Below are positions 54,020 through 62,589 of a stretch of 64,000 nucleotides of DNA, piece after piece. Origin of the DNA: an uncultured Myxococcales bacterium (lineage in GTDB: Bacteria > Myxococcota_A > UBA9042 > DTJE01). Under the pieces are notes generated by a model. It was not told the DNA's origin, ran no database searches, and worked only from the letters and a program-made list of their open reading frames with translations. Positions within the stretch are counted from its first letter, which is position 1, and every line of letters starts with the position of its first letter. Where the stretch lies: positions 1-64,000 of the forward strand of contig CAIZWN010000045.1 of the NCBI GenBank assembly GCA_903936705.1, in the 5' to 3' direction. The translations under genes and the position numbers were made by a program.

Positions 54020-54664
54020 TTACCTGACTGTGTAACCCTTCCCCTCCAGGCAGGCGCCAAATCCCCTGTTGAACCCTGCTTGCCGTTGCTGGGCATAGGC
54101 CCGCGTTTCGGCTTCGGCTCTCTGCTCGGCCTGTTTCTGGGCCACTATGCGATTCCTCATACCCCGCATCACGCCTGCAGTGGCGCCTATGGCCGCCCCT
54201 CTTCCAGCGTCACCTGCGATGGCGCCTATCGCCGCCCCGCCAATGGCTCCGCCTACCGTACCCGCCGCAACCGCCCCGGTGCCCGGGGGCGGCTTGCCCT
54301 GACCACCCTGCTGCAAAGGCGGAGGCGGGCCAAGCGGGTCTATGCCAGTGGCGTCCTTTGACCACTTGTAGCAGTCGAACTCGTCCTTGTCCTGAACGTC
54401 CCTGGTTTGCCCCTTGGCCGGGAACACGACCAGTCCCCACTGCTGGGCCAGCCCCTTCTGGAATTGGGGCTGCGGGGCAACCGGCTGCGCAACTGCGGGC
54501 TGCGCAACTACTGGCTGCGCGGCTATCGGCTGCGGTGTCGACGGTGCCTGCTGGATCTGCGGGGCCGGCTGGGTCGGTTGTGACGGCGCTACGGCCGTCC
54601 CTTGCTGTGCCTGTGCGTTCCAGGCAAGCAGAGTCATCGCGGTCACCAGGAGTTGTCTATTCAT
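54020..54664 (-). CDS. Glycine-zipper envelope protein with Pro/Gln linker
   Basis: A 214-residue exported protein with a cleavable signal (MNRQLLVTAMTLLAWNAQAQ). A linker of QPVVAQPAVAQPVAPQ-type repeats (about 25-80) is followed by FDCYKWSKDATG, then a glycine zipper (about 135-175: GTVGGAIGGAAIGAIAGDAG..GAAIGA) and a Gln/Arg coiled segment ending GFGACLEGKGYTVR. Glycine-zipper proteins of this type (YMGG-like) insert in or associate with the outer membrane. The start at ATG 54664 has GGAGG 7 bp upstream. It converges with the phosphoesterase. Confidence 0.85.
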   Translation of the reverse strand: MNRQLLVTAMTLLAWNAQAQQGTAVAPSQPTQPAPQIQQAPSTPQPIAAQPVVAQPAVAQPVAPQPQFQKGLAQQWGLVVFPAKGQTRDVQDKDEFDCYKWSKDATGIDPLGPPPPLQQGGQGKPPPGTGAVAAGTVGGAIGGAAIGAIAGDAGRGAAIGATAGVMRGMRNRIVAQKQAEQRAEAETRAYAQQRQAGFNRGFGACLEGKGYTVR

Positions 54665-54853
54665 CTTGAGCCTCCGCCATTCGAACTGCGTACGAACCAC
54701 CAGTCGCCTTGCCAGTCTTCAGAAACCCAACGCATGTCGCGTCCCGCTCAGTTCCGATGCGGGTTTCCTGTTTACATCGATTCTCGCGCGCGTTCAACCA
54801 GCAGGCCGTCGGGCTTAAAAACTCACGTGTTTGGGTTTTGGCACTGGAGCAAA

Positions 54854-56647
54854 TCAATTTCCTGTCGGCAGAACACGGATGGACGCCCGTTCCTTGGCTT
54901 TGATATTGGCAATCGTGAAAAATTCTTCAACTGAGGCGAACCAGCCTTTTTTGTCGCGAATCTCGATCAGTTTCTTTGCTCTGGCGGCAGTGATGCCGGT
55001 GAACATGCGGAAATCCATTTCTTCGGCGGCGTTCAGATCCACCTCGAATGGGAGGCACCTTCCGTATTCGTTGCAGAGTTTTTTTCCTTCGATACGCACC
55101 CAAAGAGAAGGTCCGCATGCTGCAAATAAAAGATCGGCATCTTCGATTTCGTCTGCTTTCGCCAGCAATTCGTCCATCAAGACAAATGCCTGGTTCGGTT
55201 TCTTGCTTGAGGGCGAACCAATCTCATTGGCGGCCAGAAACCGTCGGATTTTACTGGCAAGTTCAAGCGAAACTGTGACACCCATCGTGGTCGAGACGAT
55301 TGTACGTACGACGATGGCGGTGTCCGATGGCAATACCTTCAGCCACGTTTTCATCAATTCATGAAATCCGGCATCAAGCATCACCAGATTCGGGTTGACG
55401 CCATCCATGGAAAGAATCACCAGAACCAGACGCAGCATTCCGCGTCCCTCCGGCCCAAGGCCTGCCAACCAGTCAGCCGGGGTGATATCAGTTGGTACAA
55501 CCTTCGCAAGAAGATCGGCCGGAATCGGGGCTTCCTGCAGATCCTGGTTCGCTGCCAGCCGCAGGAACAGGGATGCCATGACGCCTTCGGTGGCCATTTG
55601 CGCCCTGCAAGGTCTCAATCGATGGTTGTCAATCGGCATGCTGTTGCGATACAGCAGCAGCGAGGCATCAAATCCAAGGGTGGCCTCCTGTTCGGGCGTT
55701 GGCATTGGCGGTTCAAAGATGAGGCGGTTCCATCGAATCATGTCCTCGCGCGTGGGTCTTGTGGTGTGACGACTGACGGCCGACAAAGCCTTCTTTGGGT
55801 CCAGTTTCCACTGATCCACCACACCGACAGGCTTGTTCAGACTTGCAAGAACCGGCCAGGTCTCGGCCAGACCCTCGTCCATCGCGTAGCTGTCAAATGT
55901 GGTGAGCTGGATGTCATGCAATGGTCCTCCGCGCATTCTGGCTACGGAACTGATCCGCTCCAGCGAACCCGTCCTGCCGCACAAAATCGTCCAAGGGCCA
56001 ACCAGCCACGGCGCGCCAGCCCAGTGGAATAGGATGTGGCCCGTTTCGTGAAAAAGCAGGTCCATGAATATTGGTTCCGACATTTTATCCACAGACGTGG
56101 CACCGCCTATGAAGTGCGTCAGCAGATGATCCTCGTCGCCCTGTTCCGTGCGGATCACGAGTCCCACCCAGGCATTGTCGGAAAGATCACCTTCAATCGC
56201 GAGGTACAACGGGTCATCAAGCGACCTTTGCCAGTTCACGGGATCGAGTCCTGCCGGTACCTTGCCGGAACTTGAATGAAACCTTCTGGCAGCTTGAATC
56301 AACTCCACCAGCAGGCGGTATTCACGATTCGCCGAGTAGAGTTGCCGAAACACGACAAACCTCGGATCGTCGTCCGGCAGTCGCGAATAGACACCATAAT
56401 TTTTGTCACCGCGGGTGACGGTCATTTCTTCGCCTTTGTCGTTCTTCAACTGCGCCAGCAGAATTGGCGGACGCAGGGACGGGTCGCCCACAATTGTTTT
56501 GGGATGATCAGGGTCGGAAGGTGAAGGCTTCCCGCCAGGGTTGATTCCGCCAGTAGGTTTGATCGTCAAGTCGGACTTGGCGAAACATGCAGTCAGAAGG
56601 CCTGACAATAGGATGGCGGCAGCCAGAAATTTCAATGAATATTGCAT
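54854..56647 (-). CDS. Lipoprotein with HEXXH metallopeptidase-like site and C-terminal helix-hairpin-helix
   Basis: An exported protein of about 597 residues with lipobox LTAC. The middle part contains LLFHETGHILFHW, a zinc HEXXH motif, and a downstream MDEGLAETW whose Glu could be the third ligand (gluzincin-like). The last about 50 residues read VDLNAAEEMDFRMFTGI..ARAKKLIEIRDKKGWFASVEEF, a ComEA/T2SS-type helix-hairpin-helix normally found in DNA-binding or pseudopilin-related proteins. I do not know a family with both. Codon use is visibly more AT-rich than in neighbours. The start at MQYSL (56647) is preferred; ATG 56662 is possible. Confidence 0.75.
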   Translation of the reverse strand: MQYSLKFLAAAILLSGLLTACFAKSDLTIKPTGGINPGGKPSPSDPDHPKTIVGDPSLRPPILLAQLKNDKGEEMTVTRGDKNYGVYSRLPDDDPRFVVFRQLYSANREYRLLVELIQAARRFHSSSGKVPAGLDPVNWQRSLDDPLYLAIEGDLSDNAWVGLVIRTEQGDEDHLLTHFIGGATSVDKMSEPIFMDLLFHETGHILFHWAGAPWLVGPWTILCGRTGSLERISSVARMRGGPLHDIQLTTFDSYAMDEGLAETWPVLASLNKPVGVVDQWKLDPKKALSAVSRHTTRPTREDMIRWNRLIFEPPMPTPEQEATLGFDASLLLYRNSMPIDNHRLRPCRAQMATEGVMASLFLRLAANQDLQEAPIPADLLAKVVPTDITPADWLAGLGPEGRGMLRLVLVILSMDGVNPNLVMLDAGFHELMKTWLKVLPSDTAIVVRTIVSTTMGVTVSLELASKIRRFLAANEIGSPSSKKPNQAFVLMDELLAKADEIEDADLLFAACGPSLWVRIEGKKLCNEYGRCLPFEVDLNAAEEMDFRMFTGITAARAKKLIEIRDKKGWFASVEEFFTIANIKAKERASIRVLPTGN

Positions 56648-56728
56648 GAAAATCATCCGCAAAAATCAGCATGAGCAAGCATATACAGGCTCGGGAATGA
56701 TGGCGACTATTTGTACCAGACAGGAATG

Positions 56729-57976
56729 TCACGGCCACTCTAGCCGGACCGACACCCCGTAGTGGTCCGACAGGCGGCTCGTCACAGGCCCTGCCACGGT
56801 TTGGAGGATCACCGGGTCGGTGAACTCTCGGGCCGGGGTCGCGGTCGAGGCGTCCGGCGTCCGGACCAGCAAGACGTGGTCGATGATCTCGCTGTTGCCG
56901 TCGCGCACGAGTGGATTGTCGGCGCACCACGAGCACACGGGCGCCGCCGCCTCAGCAAATGGGTCGGCGTACCCCGCGTTCCGGAACGTAGCGTAGTTTT
57001 CGACGTGGACACCCTGGATAGAGGGAGGCAGGTCGGGGCCGCTGTTCATATCGCCCAGCAGTACCGCGGCGGTTCGGCCGACAGCCGGGGCATTCTCGCC
57101 GATCCATGCCACCAGCGCCGTTGCCTGGGCCCCCTGCTCCTCGCCCCACGAGGCGTAGGTGCCGGCGTACTTCACGTCGGGGGCCAAGTCGGCGGTCAGG
57201 TGCGTGCAGAAGACGTCCACGGGGTCGAGTCCGGTGGGCGCGATTACGGCGTGCAGGGCTACTCGTACGTTCAGGTACGAATCGAACTTCACGAACCCGG
57301 TTCCCGACATGGGGAAGCGGGACAGCAGCAGCAGGCCGTTGCGTCCCTCGTAGGCGTAGGAGCCCCCCGAGGCCGTCGTGCAGGTTGTCAGGATGTCGTC
57401 GATGGACTTGCCGATATTGGCGGCTATGCAGGTCGAGCAGTCGCTAGGCAGCGCCCCGAACTCGTCCCCGCAGTTGCCAAGGGCACAGGTGGCCAGGTCG
57501 GCGGGCGCCACGCCAGCGCAGTTTGCGTCCACGCAGGTCTTCAGGGGCGCTACGTCCTCGGTTGTGCACGCCGCAGCGCCGGATCCGTCCCCGCCGCCGT
57601 CGGTGACCTCGAGGTAGTGGTAGGGGTAAACATCGTTCGTGGCGGCTAGGATCGCGTCGGCGCTGGCCTGGGTCCAAACTTCCTCCAGGCAGACCACGTC
57701 CGCCGCCCGAGCAGCCACGGCCGGCCCGATGAGGGGCTGACGCAAATCAGCGGCGTCCACGAACCCAAAGGCGAGGCCTGCGTTGAAGGTCAGGAACGTC
57801 AACTGCTTCGCGGGGACAGTAACGTCGGTGGGCGGAACGTCTACCGATGGCACGTCAAGAGCGTCGACGACCGGGATGTCGGGAACCCCGGGGACGTCCG
57901 AGCCGGAAGACGAGGACGAGCAGGCGCCGAAGCACAGCAAGAACCCGGCCGCGATCACGAAGACACGCACGTTCAT
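56729..57976 (-). CDS. Lipoprotein of the endonuclease/exonuclease/phosphatase superfamily
   Basis: A 415-residue exported protein with lipobox FGAC (Cys19), Asp/Val/Pro-rich linker (about 25-55) and an EEP fold. Landmarks are LTFLTFNAG (Asn), CLEEVW (metal Glu), THLTAD, LLGDMNSGPD (Asp-Asn) and SDHYGV (catalytic His). The superfamily includes DNase I-like nucleases and sphingomyelinases. A Cys-rich insert (about 135-190; CTTEDVAPLKTCVDANC, CSTC) is unusual and probably disulfide-bonded. GGAGGAC precedes the ATG. The actual substrate cannot be told from sequence. Confidence 0.88.
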   Translation of the reverse strand: MNVRVFVIAAGFLLCFGACSSSSSGSDVPGVPDIPVVDALDVPSVDVPPTDVTVPAKQLTFLTFNAGLAFGFVDAADLRQPLIGPAVAARAADVVCLEEVWTQASADAILAATNDVYPYHYLEVTDGGGDGSGAAACTTEDVAPLKTCVDANCAGVAPADLATCALGNCGDEFGALPSDCSTCIAANIGKSIDDILTTCTTASGGSYAYEGRNGLLLLSRFPMSGTGFVKFDSYLNVRVALHAVIAPTGLDPVDVFCTHLTADLAPDVKYAGTYASWGEEQGAQATALVAWIGENAPAVGRTAAVLLGDMNSGPDLPPSIQGVHVENYATFRNAGYADPFAEAAAPVCSWCADNPLVRDGNSEIIDHVLLVRTPDASTATPAREFTDPVILQTVAGPVTSRLSDHYGVSVRLEWP

Positions 57977-58322
57977 GAAGTCCTCCGGACATCTGTGATG
58001 CGGACATTATAGCGCCGTTACTTGCCAAGACTCTATGGGCCCCGATCAGGAATCAGACCTGCCGGATGTGATCTGTTCCGGCCCGTATCGAACGGCGGAT
58101 GGAATATTGGCCAGCCGCAGCCTGTTGCTTGGGCGGCTTTGCGGCGTGCGCAAGCTCCAGCGAAATCCTTAGAAAGCGCCTGTGTCTCCTCAGGAGTTCA
58201 TCGGCCTTGATCTGGCGGCGAAGGCGCGGAAAGACTGGCATTTGATGGCAGACGGACCATTAAGAAGGGACTGCTGTTCAGGATTCGCGCCCGGGTTCCG
58301 GGCAAAGCCCCACTGCCCTGAT
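57977..58322. other. Gene-free stretch between two minus-strand lipoprotein genes
   Basis: A 346 bp stretch with no supported gene. It should contain the promoter for the EEP lipoprotein (next to its start) and possibly the end of the downstream transcript, but I find no convincing -35/-10 pair or terminator hairpin. Confidence 0.4.
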
Positions 58323-60164
58323 TCATTTGCGACCCGCGATCAGCGCCAGTTTGGCGGCAGTATCGGCACTCACGAGTTGGACGTGTGAGGGCAATAACTT
58401 GACCAGCGCCATGAACGAGTTTTCGAGGTTCAGCCCCCCGTCACTGGTCATGTATACGCCCGTGACCGTGCCTGGCGGGTAGCTGCCCAGTTCCTCGGCC
58501 ATCTTCTGCGGGCTGAGGAAGAAGGCGTCGGTGTCGTCGTTGATACCCCTCCACTCGCGAGGCAGGAATACCACCACCTCGCCGCCGTCTTTGCCGACAA
58601 GTACCTTGAAGAACTGTTCGGAAGGCCACCAGGTGAATGCGGGTAACATATACGGCACGTTGACGGGAAACACGCCGCGGATGACGCCGTCGGTCCGGGC
58701 GTACCTGGGCAAGAAGTGGTCTTCTGCGTCACCCCAGGTGTCGGCCCAGTCCCAGTGAACCGTGCTGTGGATGCCCAGGACGCGGGCGTCCTGTTCCGTC
58801 GCCAAGACGAATCGGCCCTGGTCTTCCTCTGCCAGCGAGCTGGGGTAGGCGTAGAGGTGTCCGCTGGGCGGGAGAATGAAGTAGTCTTTTCCGGTCCTGT
58901 GACTAGTCTTGTAATACCACTCGAGCACGTCTGGCGCGATGCGAGCAAGGTGCGGAGAAATGCTCCAGGTGATCGGCTGGCACGAGTTGTCGGCCTGCTC
59001 GCAGTCAGAGAGCCGCTGACTAAGCCATTCGTTTCTGGCAGTCATGATGAACCTGACATTGTCCCCGTCGCCAATCACGAACGCCACGTAGGTCTTGCCC
59101 GGGTCGTACGTGACGTCCTCCGGTTGGTTGTGTTCGAGTTCGTTCGCATCCAGGATCGGCGCCCTTCGAGAGGAGAAGAAAGACAGGTTGCCCGTTTCGG
59201 TGGGGATGGCCCCCATGTTGCGAGAGTCCAGGCATCGTGTCTGGGCTTCGTAGTAGTATCCGCCGAATAGATTCCAGGAATTGTTATAACCATATACGCC
59301 CAGAGGTGTCGGCCAGTGGCCGGCGTTGACAATGTCGTGCAGAAGTTCCTTTTCGGGGTCCGAATCCTTGCAACCGTTGACCAGAAAGACGACGAACAGT
59401 TTCTGAGAGAACACGAAGTCGACCAGGGCCGATGGCATGTCCCCCGTCAGGTCCGGATTCGAGAGATCGCTGGCGTGCTGGTCGTATCCGGGGTTCAGCA
59501 TGGCCAACCCAGTGGTCTGTTCAACGTAGTTCTCGAAGACGTACTTAGTGGCGAGATAGGGGGTGTTCCTTTCATCGAATTCCAGGGTGGCGTCGAACGC
59601 GACGTCGCCGCAGCCGACTGTCAGCCCCACGTCCAGCGGTACCGAGCCCAGCGCCGCCGCCACGGTCAGGATACTTGGCAGCAATTCCTGCTGATCGTCG
59701 TAGGAGTAGCGCACACAGGACGGAAACCTGGCCAAACATGCATCCAGAAAGCCTAGGGCGCTGACGACGTCGTTCGGTTGCAGGCCGAGTTGGTCCAGCC
59801 ATCGCCCATCGTGAGCTTCCATCTGGATATAGACCGAGCCGCCGTTCTCGCGATTGTGCAGGCCGGCACAGGCTTGTACCGCCAACTGCATCGGGGCCGA
59901 TGCCCCCGGATCGACCTCGACGACCGTGAATCCGCCCCCAGCGATCCCCTCATCGCCATCGGTCATGTCGCCGTCGTTGGCGTCAGCGTCGCCGTCGTTG
60001 GCGTCAGCGTTGCCGTCGTTGGCGTCAGCGTTGCCGTCGTTGGCGTCAGCGTCGCCGTCGGCTGCGGAGTCGGGATGGCTTCCCGTGGTCGAACCCTCCC
60101 CCTGGCAACCGGCGGTAAACAGCAGGAAGACTCCAAGGATTCCGATAAGAATGGCCTGTTTCAA
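58323..60164 (-). CDS. GxGYxYP-type putative glycoside hydrolase lipoprotein
   Basis: A 613-residue exported protein with lipobox TAGC (Cys20), followed by an Asp/Asn/Ala repeat linker (about 30-75) encoded by a 21 bp tandem repeat. The large domain (about 80-605) resembles the GxGYxYP family: FVIGDGDNVRFIMTARN and PSGHLYAYPSSLA match its two best-conserved segments. The family is annotated as putative glycoside hydrolase without firm biochemical proof. The start is TTG, not ATG: it sits 7 bp behind AAGGAG and gives a good signal peptide, while the ATG inside the spacer is out of frame. Confidence 0.8.
   Translation of the reverse strand: MKQAILIGILGVFLLFTAGCQGEGSTTGSHPDSAADGDADANDGNADANDGNADANDGDADANDGDMTDGDEGIAGGGFTVVEVDPGASAPMQLAVQACAGLHNRENGGSVYIQMEAHDGRWLDQLGLQPNDVVSALGFLDACLARFPSCVRYSYDDQQELLPSILTVAAALGSVPLDVGLTVGCGDVAFDATLEFDERNTPYLATKYVFENYVEQTTGLAMLNPGYDQHASDLSNPDLTGDMPSALVDFVFSQKLFVVFLVNGCKDSDPEKELLHDIVNAGHWPTPLGVYGYNNSWNLFGGYYYEAQTRCLDSRNMGAIPTETGNLSFFSSRRAPILDANELEHNQPEDVTYDPGKTYVAFVIGDGDNVRFIMTARNEWLSQRLSDCEQADNSCQPITWSISPHLARIAPDVLEWYYKTSHRTGKDYFILPPSGHLYAYPSSLAEEDQGRFVLATEQDARVLGIHSTVHWDWADTWGDAEDHFLPRYARTDGVIRGVFPVNVPYMLPAFTWWPSEQFFKVLVGKDGGEVVVFLPREWRGINDDTDAFFLSPQKMAEELGSYPPGTVTGVYMTSDGGLNLENSFMALVKLLPSHVQLVSADTAAKLALIAGRK
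59970..60053. repeat. 21 bp coding tandem repeat, four copies
   Basis: Four near-identical head-to-tail copies differing only at C/T positions. On the minus strand each encodes the heptapeptide DANDGNA or DANDGDA in the linker of the GxGYxYP lipoprotein. The unit is in frame, so copy number changes would only lengthen or shorten the linker. Confidence 0.9.
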
Positions 60165-60397
60165 CTGGCATCTCCTTTACTTTTAACCGGTCTCGGTCGG
60201 TCGCAATATCGGTCAAAACTACGCAGACACTCCTCCGAATCCCATTACGTTCCATGTAGAATGAGATGTTACCTTCGTAAAAACCGGTGTCAATCGCCGA
60301 GCCGATCCTGGCCAAAGGTACCCTTCAAGAGCAGTATGGTTTCACCTGACCATCGACTTGTAGAACATATTGTCGAGGACCCAAGGGGCGGAAGGAC

Positions 60398-61402
60398 CTA
60401 CTTGTCCTCGAGGGCAAAGACGCGGACGTAGTCGATGAGCGTCCGGTCGGGCAGTTTGGCGTTCTCGATCGCGTCGGTCATGACCCAGGTGGAGTTGGAG
60501 ATCTCGTCGGTCAGGATCGCGTACTCGGGGACTTGGCAGACGCCCCCGACCGTGGTGCGCCAGGTCTCCACCCCGTCGAGGTAGAAGATGTACATGTCGG
60601 ACCGCCACCATACAGCCAGGGAGTGGAAGGCCGTCTGATCGGCGGGTGGCGGCAGGGTCCCGAGGTTGACGCCGCGGCTTTTCGCGTCGTCGGCCTCGCC
60701 CATGTCCCAGTGGACCGCCGACTGGATCTGCGAGGGCGCGACCTTGCCGTAGGGCGTCTCGGCGATGTCGATCTCAGCGCCGTCGGTACCCCCCGGGACC
60801 TGCTGGCTGGAGCCGAAAGGCATCAGCCACCATCCGAACCAGTGGCCCTCGTCCTTCTGGAGGAGCACCCGGGCCTCCCAGTAGCCGAAGGCCTGGTTGA
60901 ATTTACCGTCGGTCCCGAAGCCGCCGTCGTAGTACTTCCCGTCCTTCTCGAAGGTCGTGATTGCCGCGTGGCCCATGCCGTCGAGGGTGACCGCCTCGTG
61001 GACCCAGTAGCCGTCGCGGCGTGGCTGGGGGCTGTCCATCGTCCCGCCGTACCGAGTCCACTTCGTCAGGTCGAGGGTGGTCCCGTCGAACTCATCGTTG
61101 AAGGTCATGACCCATTTCTTTCCCACCAGCGGCTCGGGCAGAAAGGCCTGGTCCGCCGGGATGGCCCGGGGGTCAACGGCGTCGGGGCCGACGTCGGTCC
61201 CGGGGGCCACGGCGTCAGGGCCGACGTCGGTTCCGGGGTCCACGGCGTCAAGGCCGACGTCGGTTCCGGGGGCAACGTCCGGCGAGGCCATATCCAGGTC
61301 GAGGGTCGAGTCCGCGGACGCGAGTACGTCGGTCGAGGACGCGTCCGCGTTCAAGTTGCAGGAAGCCACAACGAGGGGCAGCAGGAGCATAATCCGGCGC
61401 AT
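60398..61402 (-). CDS. Glycoside hydrolase family 16 lipoprotein
   Basis: A 334-residue exported enzyme with lipobox ASC (Cys15), linker of repeated (A/D)PGTDVGPDAV units (about 35-80), and a GH16 jelly-roll. The catalytic ExDxxE motif is GAEIDIAETP; other landmarks are FNDEFDGTTLDLTKWT, YWEARVLLQ, GWWLMP, HSLAVWW and FYLDGVETWR. GH16 enzymes cleave beta-1,3/1,4-glucans such as laminarin, or related polymers. The start at ATG 61402 has AGGAG 7 bp upstream. It probably acts on algal or fungal polysaccharide at the cell surface. Confidence 0.92.
   Translation of the reverse strand: MRRIMLLLPLVVASCNLNADASSTDVLASADSTLDLDMASPDVAPGTDVGLDAVDPGTDVGPDAVAPGTDVGPDAVDPRAIPADQAFLPEPLVGKKWVMTFNDEFDGTTLDLTKWTRYGGTMDSPQPRRDGYWVHEAVTLDGMGHAAITTFEKDGKYYDGGFGTDGKFNQAFGYWEARVLLQKDEGHWFGWWLMPFGSSQQVPGGTDGAEIDIAETPYGKVAPSQIQSAVHWDMGEADDAKSRGVNLGTLPPPADQTAFHSLAVWWRSDMYIFYLDGVETWRTTVGGVCQVPEYAILTDEISNSTWVMTDAIENAKLPDRTLIDYVRVFALEDK
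61178..61276. repeat. 33 bp coding tandem repeat, three copies
   Basis: Three in-frame copies in the linker of the GH16 lipoprotein, each encoding an 11-residue unit of the type PGTDVGPDAVD. Differences among copies are mainly silent, consistent with slippage or unequal exchange followed by drift. Confidence 0.85.
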
Positions 61403-61468
61403 TCTTCTTCTCCTGGCGACGGGTGAAAGCATCGGGGATCGGGGGGGCCAAAGTCAAGGCGGCGCAAG

Positions 61469-61657
61469 GGATCCATCCGGTTCCGGAGCGCCGAGCCCCC
61501 CAAGCGCGAGGAAGGGCCCGGCGTCGATCCCGAACGGGTGTTCTGGGTCGCCCTCTCGAAGGTCTGGTCGGGTTGGCGGGCTACACCGCCGATGCGTACG
61601 CTGCAGCAAAGGAACATGCTTCCCGCGCTCAACACCCGACGAAACCGGGGCGATTAA
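61469..61657 (+). pseudogene. Transposase N-terminal remnant (integrase-core type)
   Basis: A frame without start codon reads ...EPPKREEGPGVDPERVFW then VALSKVWSGWR, matching the region near the N-terminus of a widespread integrase-core transposase group (typical form: DRxFWVxLSRxWxGWR). Homology then stops and the frame ends at TAA inside the repeat motif at 61641. It shows decay and lies upstream of the toxin-antitoxin-like pair. The rest of 61403-61772 shows no other gene. The match is short. Confidence 0.4.
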
Positions 61658-61675
61658 TTTTTGAGGAGGCACAGG
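61641..61675 (+). repeat. Dispersed motif copy 1 (GAAAC-CGGGG-CGATTAATTTTTGAGGAGGC)
   Basis: First of three similar copies on the plus strand, with consensus GA-RAC-CGGG-YCGATKRA-TTTTRAGGAGGC-CRG. The others are at 62536-62568 and 62903-62937. All lie in non-coding spacers between small accessory genes. Confidence 0.6.
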
Positions 61676-61772
61676 CGCAGGCTGCCTCGTAATCTTGGCA
61701 TACAACCTCGAGCAGGACGGGCAGTTCGCGGCCAGACTTTACGGGATGCGTGTGGGACCGTAAACTCGTTGC

Positions 61773-62012
61773 ATGGGGTGGACGCAGAAAACCGTCGGTC
61801 ACCGGGCGGAACGTTGGCGCGTGACGTCGGCAGAGGCTGCCGCTTGGCAGGAACAGGTTGCCGCTTGGCATCCCGGTCAGGCAGTGTGCGAAAGTGGCGT
61901 TCACCGCTTCCGGACCTTTGACGAGGCTGACCTGTGGATGACCGACCAGATGGCGAAAAAGGCCCGCGAACGCCGACGCCCCGGGACCTCGAAAGAATCG
62001 CGCGAAGTCTGA
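61773..62012 (+). CDS. Small partner protein of nucleotidyltransferase (putative antitoxin or toxin)
   Basis: A 79-residue acidic/basic mixed protein with RFRTFDEADLWMTDQMAKKARERR near its C-terminus, a pattern I associate with the small first gene of nucleotidyltransferase pairs. It overlaps the next gene by 79 bp, a tight arrangement suggesting coupled expression, as in toxin-antitoxin modules. No ribosome binding site is obvious at the ATG, so the start may lie further in (GTG at residue 17). The function is inferred from context. Confidence 0.55.
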   Translation: MGWTQKTVGHRAERWRVTSAEAAAWQEQVAAWHPGQAVCESGVHRFRTFDEADLWMTDQMAKKARERRRPGTSKESREV

Positions 62013-62425
62013 ACGGTTTAGGCTGCCGCTATGCCGTGATCGGCGGTTTCGCGATGCTACACTACGGTTTCGCCCGTCCGACGCAGGACATCAACCTCCT
62101 GATCGACCCGACCCCGGCCAACGTGGACAGGGTCCGGACTGCACTATCGATCCTGGCCGACCATGCCTCGCTGGAGGTCGCGCCCGACGACTTGCAGACT
62201 TACTCCGTCGTCCGGATCGCGGATGAGATCGTGATCGATCTCCTGGGTAGCGCCTGCGGTATCACGTTTGGGGACATCGAGACGAGGCTCGAGTACGAGC
62301 GAGTCGGCGGCACAGAGATCCCTTTCGCCGGACCTCGGGATCTATTTCAGACCAAGGCGTCCATCCGTCCTAAAGACGCGATGGACCGCGATTTCCTGGC
62401 TCGGTTGCTGAGCGAAGAATCCTGA
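61934..62425 (+). CDS. Nucleotidyltransferase (MNT/AbiEii-like), putative toxin-antitoxin component
   Basis: A 163-residue protein of the polymerase-beta nucleotidyltransferase superfamily: YAVIGGFAMLHYGFARPTQDINLLID has the GG(x)9-12..D layout. The second metal-binding position is Asn (DIN) where DxD is usual, although a further Asp follows (LLID), so catalytic competence is uncertain. The C-terminal half has GDIETRLEYERV and ASIRPKDAMDRDFLARLL, typical of these domestic or TA nucleotidyltransferases. It overlaps the 79-residue partner gene by 79 bp. Such pairs act as toxin-antitoxin or phage-defence modules. Confidence 0.75.
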   Translation: MDDRPDGEKGPRTPTPRDLERIARSLNGLGCRYAVIGGFAMLHYGFARPTQDINLLIDPTPANVDRVRTALSILADHASLEVAPDDLQTYSVVRIADEIVIDLLGSACGITFGDIETRLEYERVGGTEIPFAGPRDLFQTKASIRPKDAMDRDFLARLLSEES

Positions 62426-62536
62426 CAGTCCCTCCTTAATAATCTGTTTGCCCTGAAATGCTTGTCTTTTCCCGCCTTCGCCAAGTAGGTTGCGGGACCA
62501 TGAATCGACTTCTCCAGACGCTGATCAGCTTGGCCG
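62426..62536 (+). repeat. 111 bp direct repeat, copy A
   Basis: Aligns without gaps to 63668-63778 at roughly 85 percent identity, including identical blocks TTGTCTTTTCCCGCCTTCG and CATGAATCGACTTCTCCAGA. With the adjacent motif at 62536-62568 it forms a 133 bp unit (62431-62563) bounded by inverted CCTCCTTAA / TTAAGGAGG ends. Confidence 0.75.
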
Positions 62537-62568
62537 AGACCGGGTCGATGAATTTTAAGGAGGCTCGG
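62536..62568 (+). repeat. Dispersed motif copy 2
   Basis: Reads GAGACCGGG-TCGATGAA-TTTTAAGGAGGC and provides the right inverted end of the 133 bp element. It is preceded by TTGGCC, which also precedes copy 3 as CTGGCC. Confidence 0.6.
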
Positions 62569-62589
62569 CACCCTACAAAAGCGAATTGA

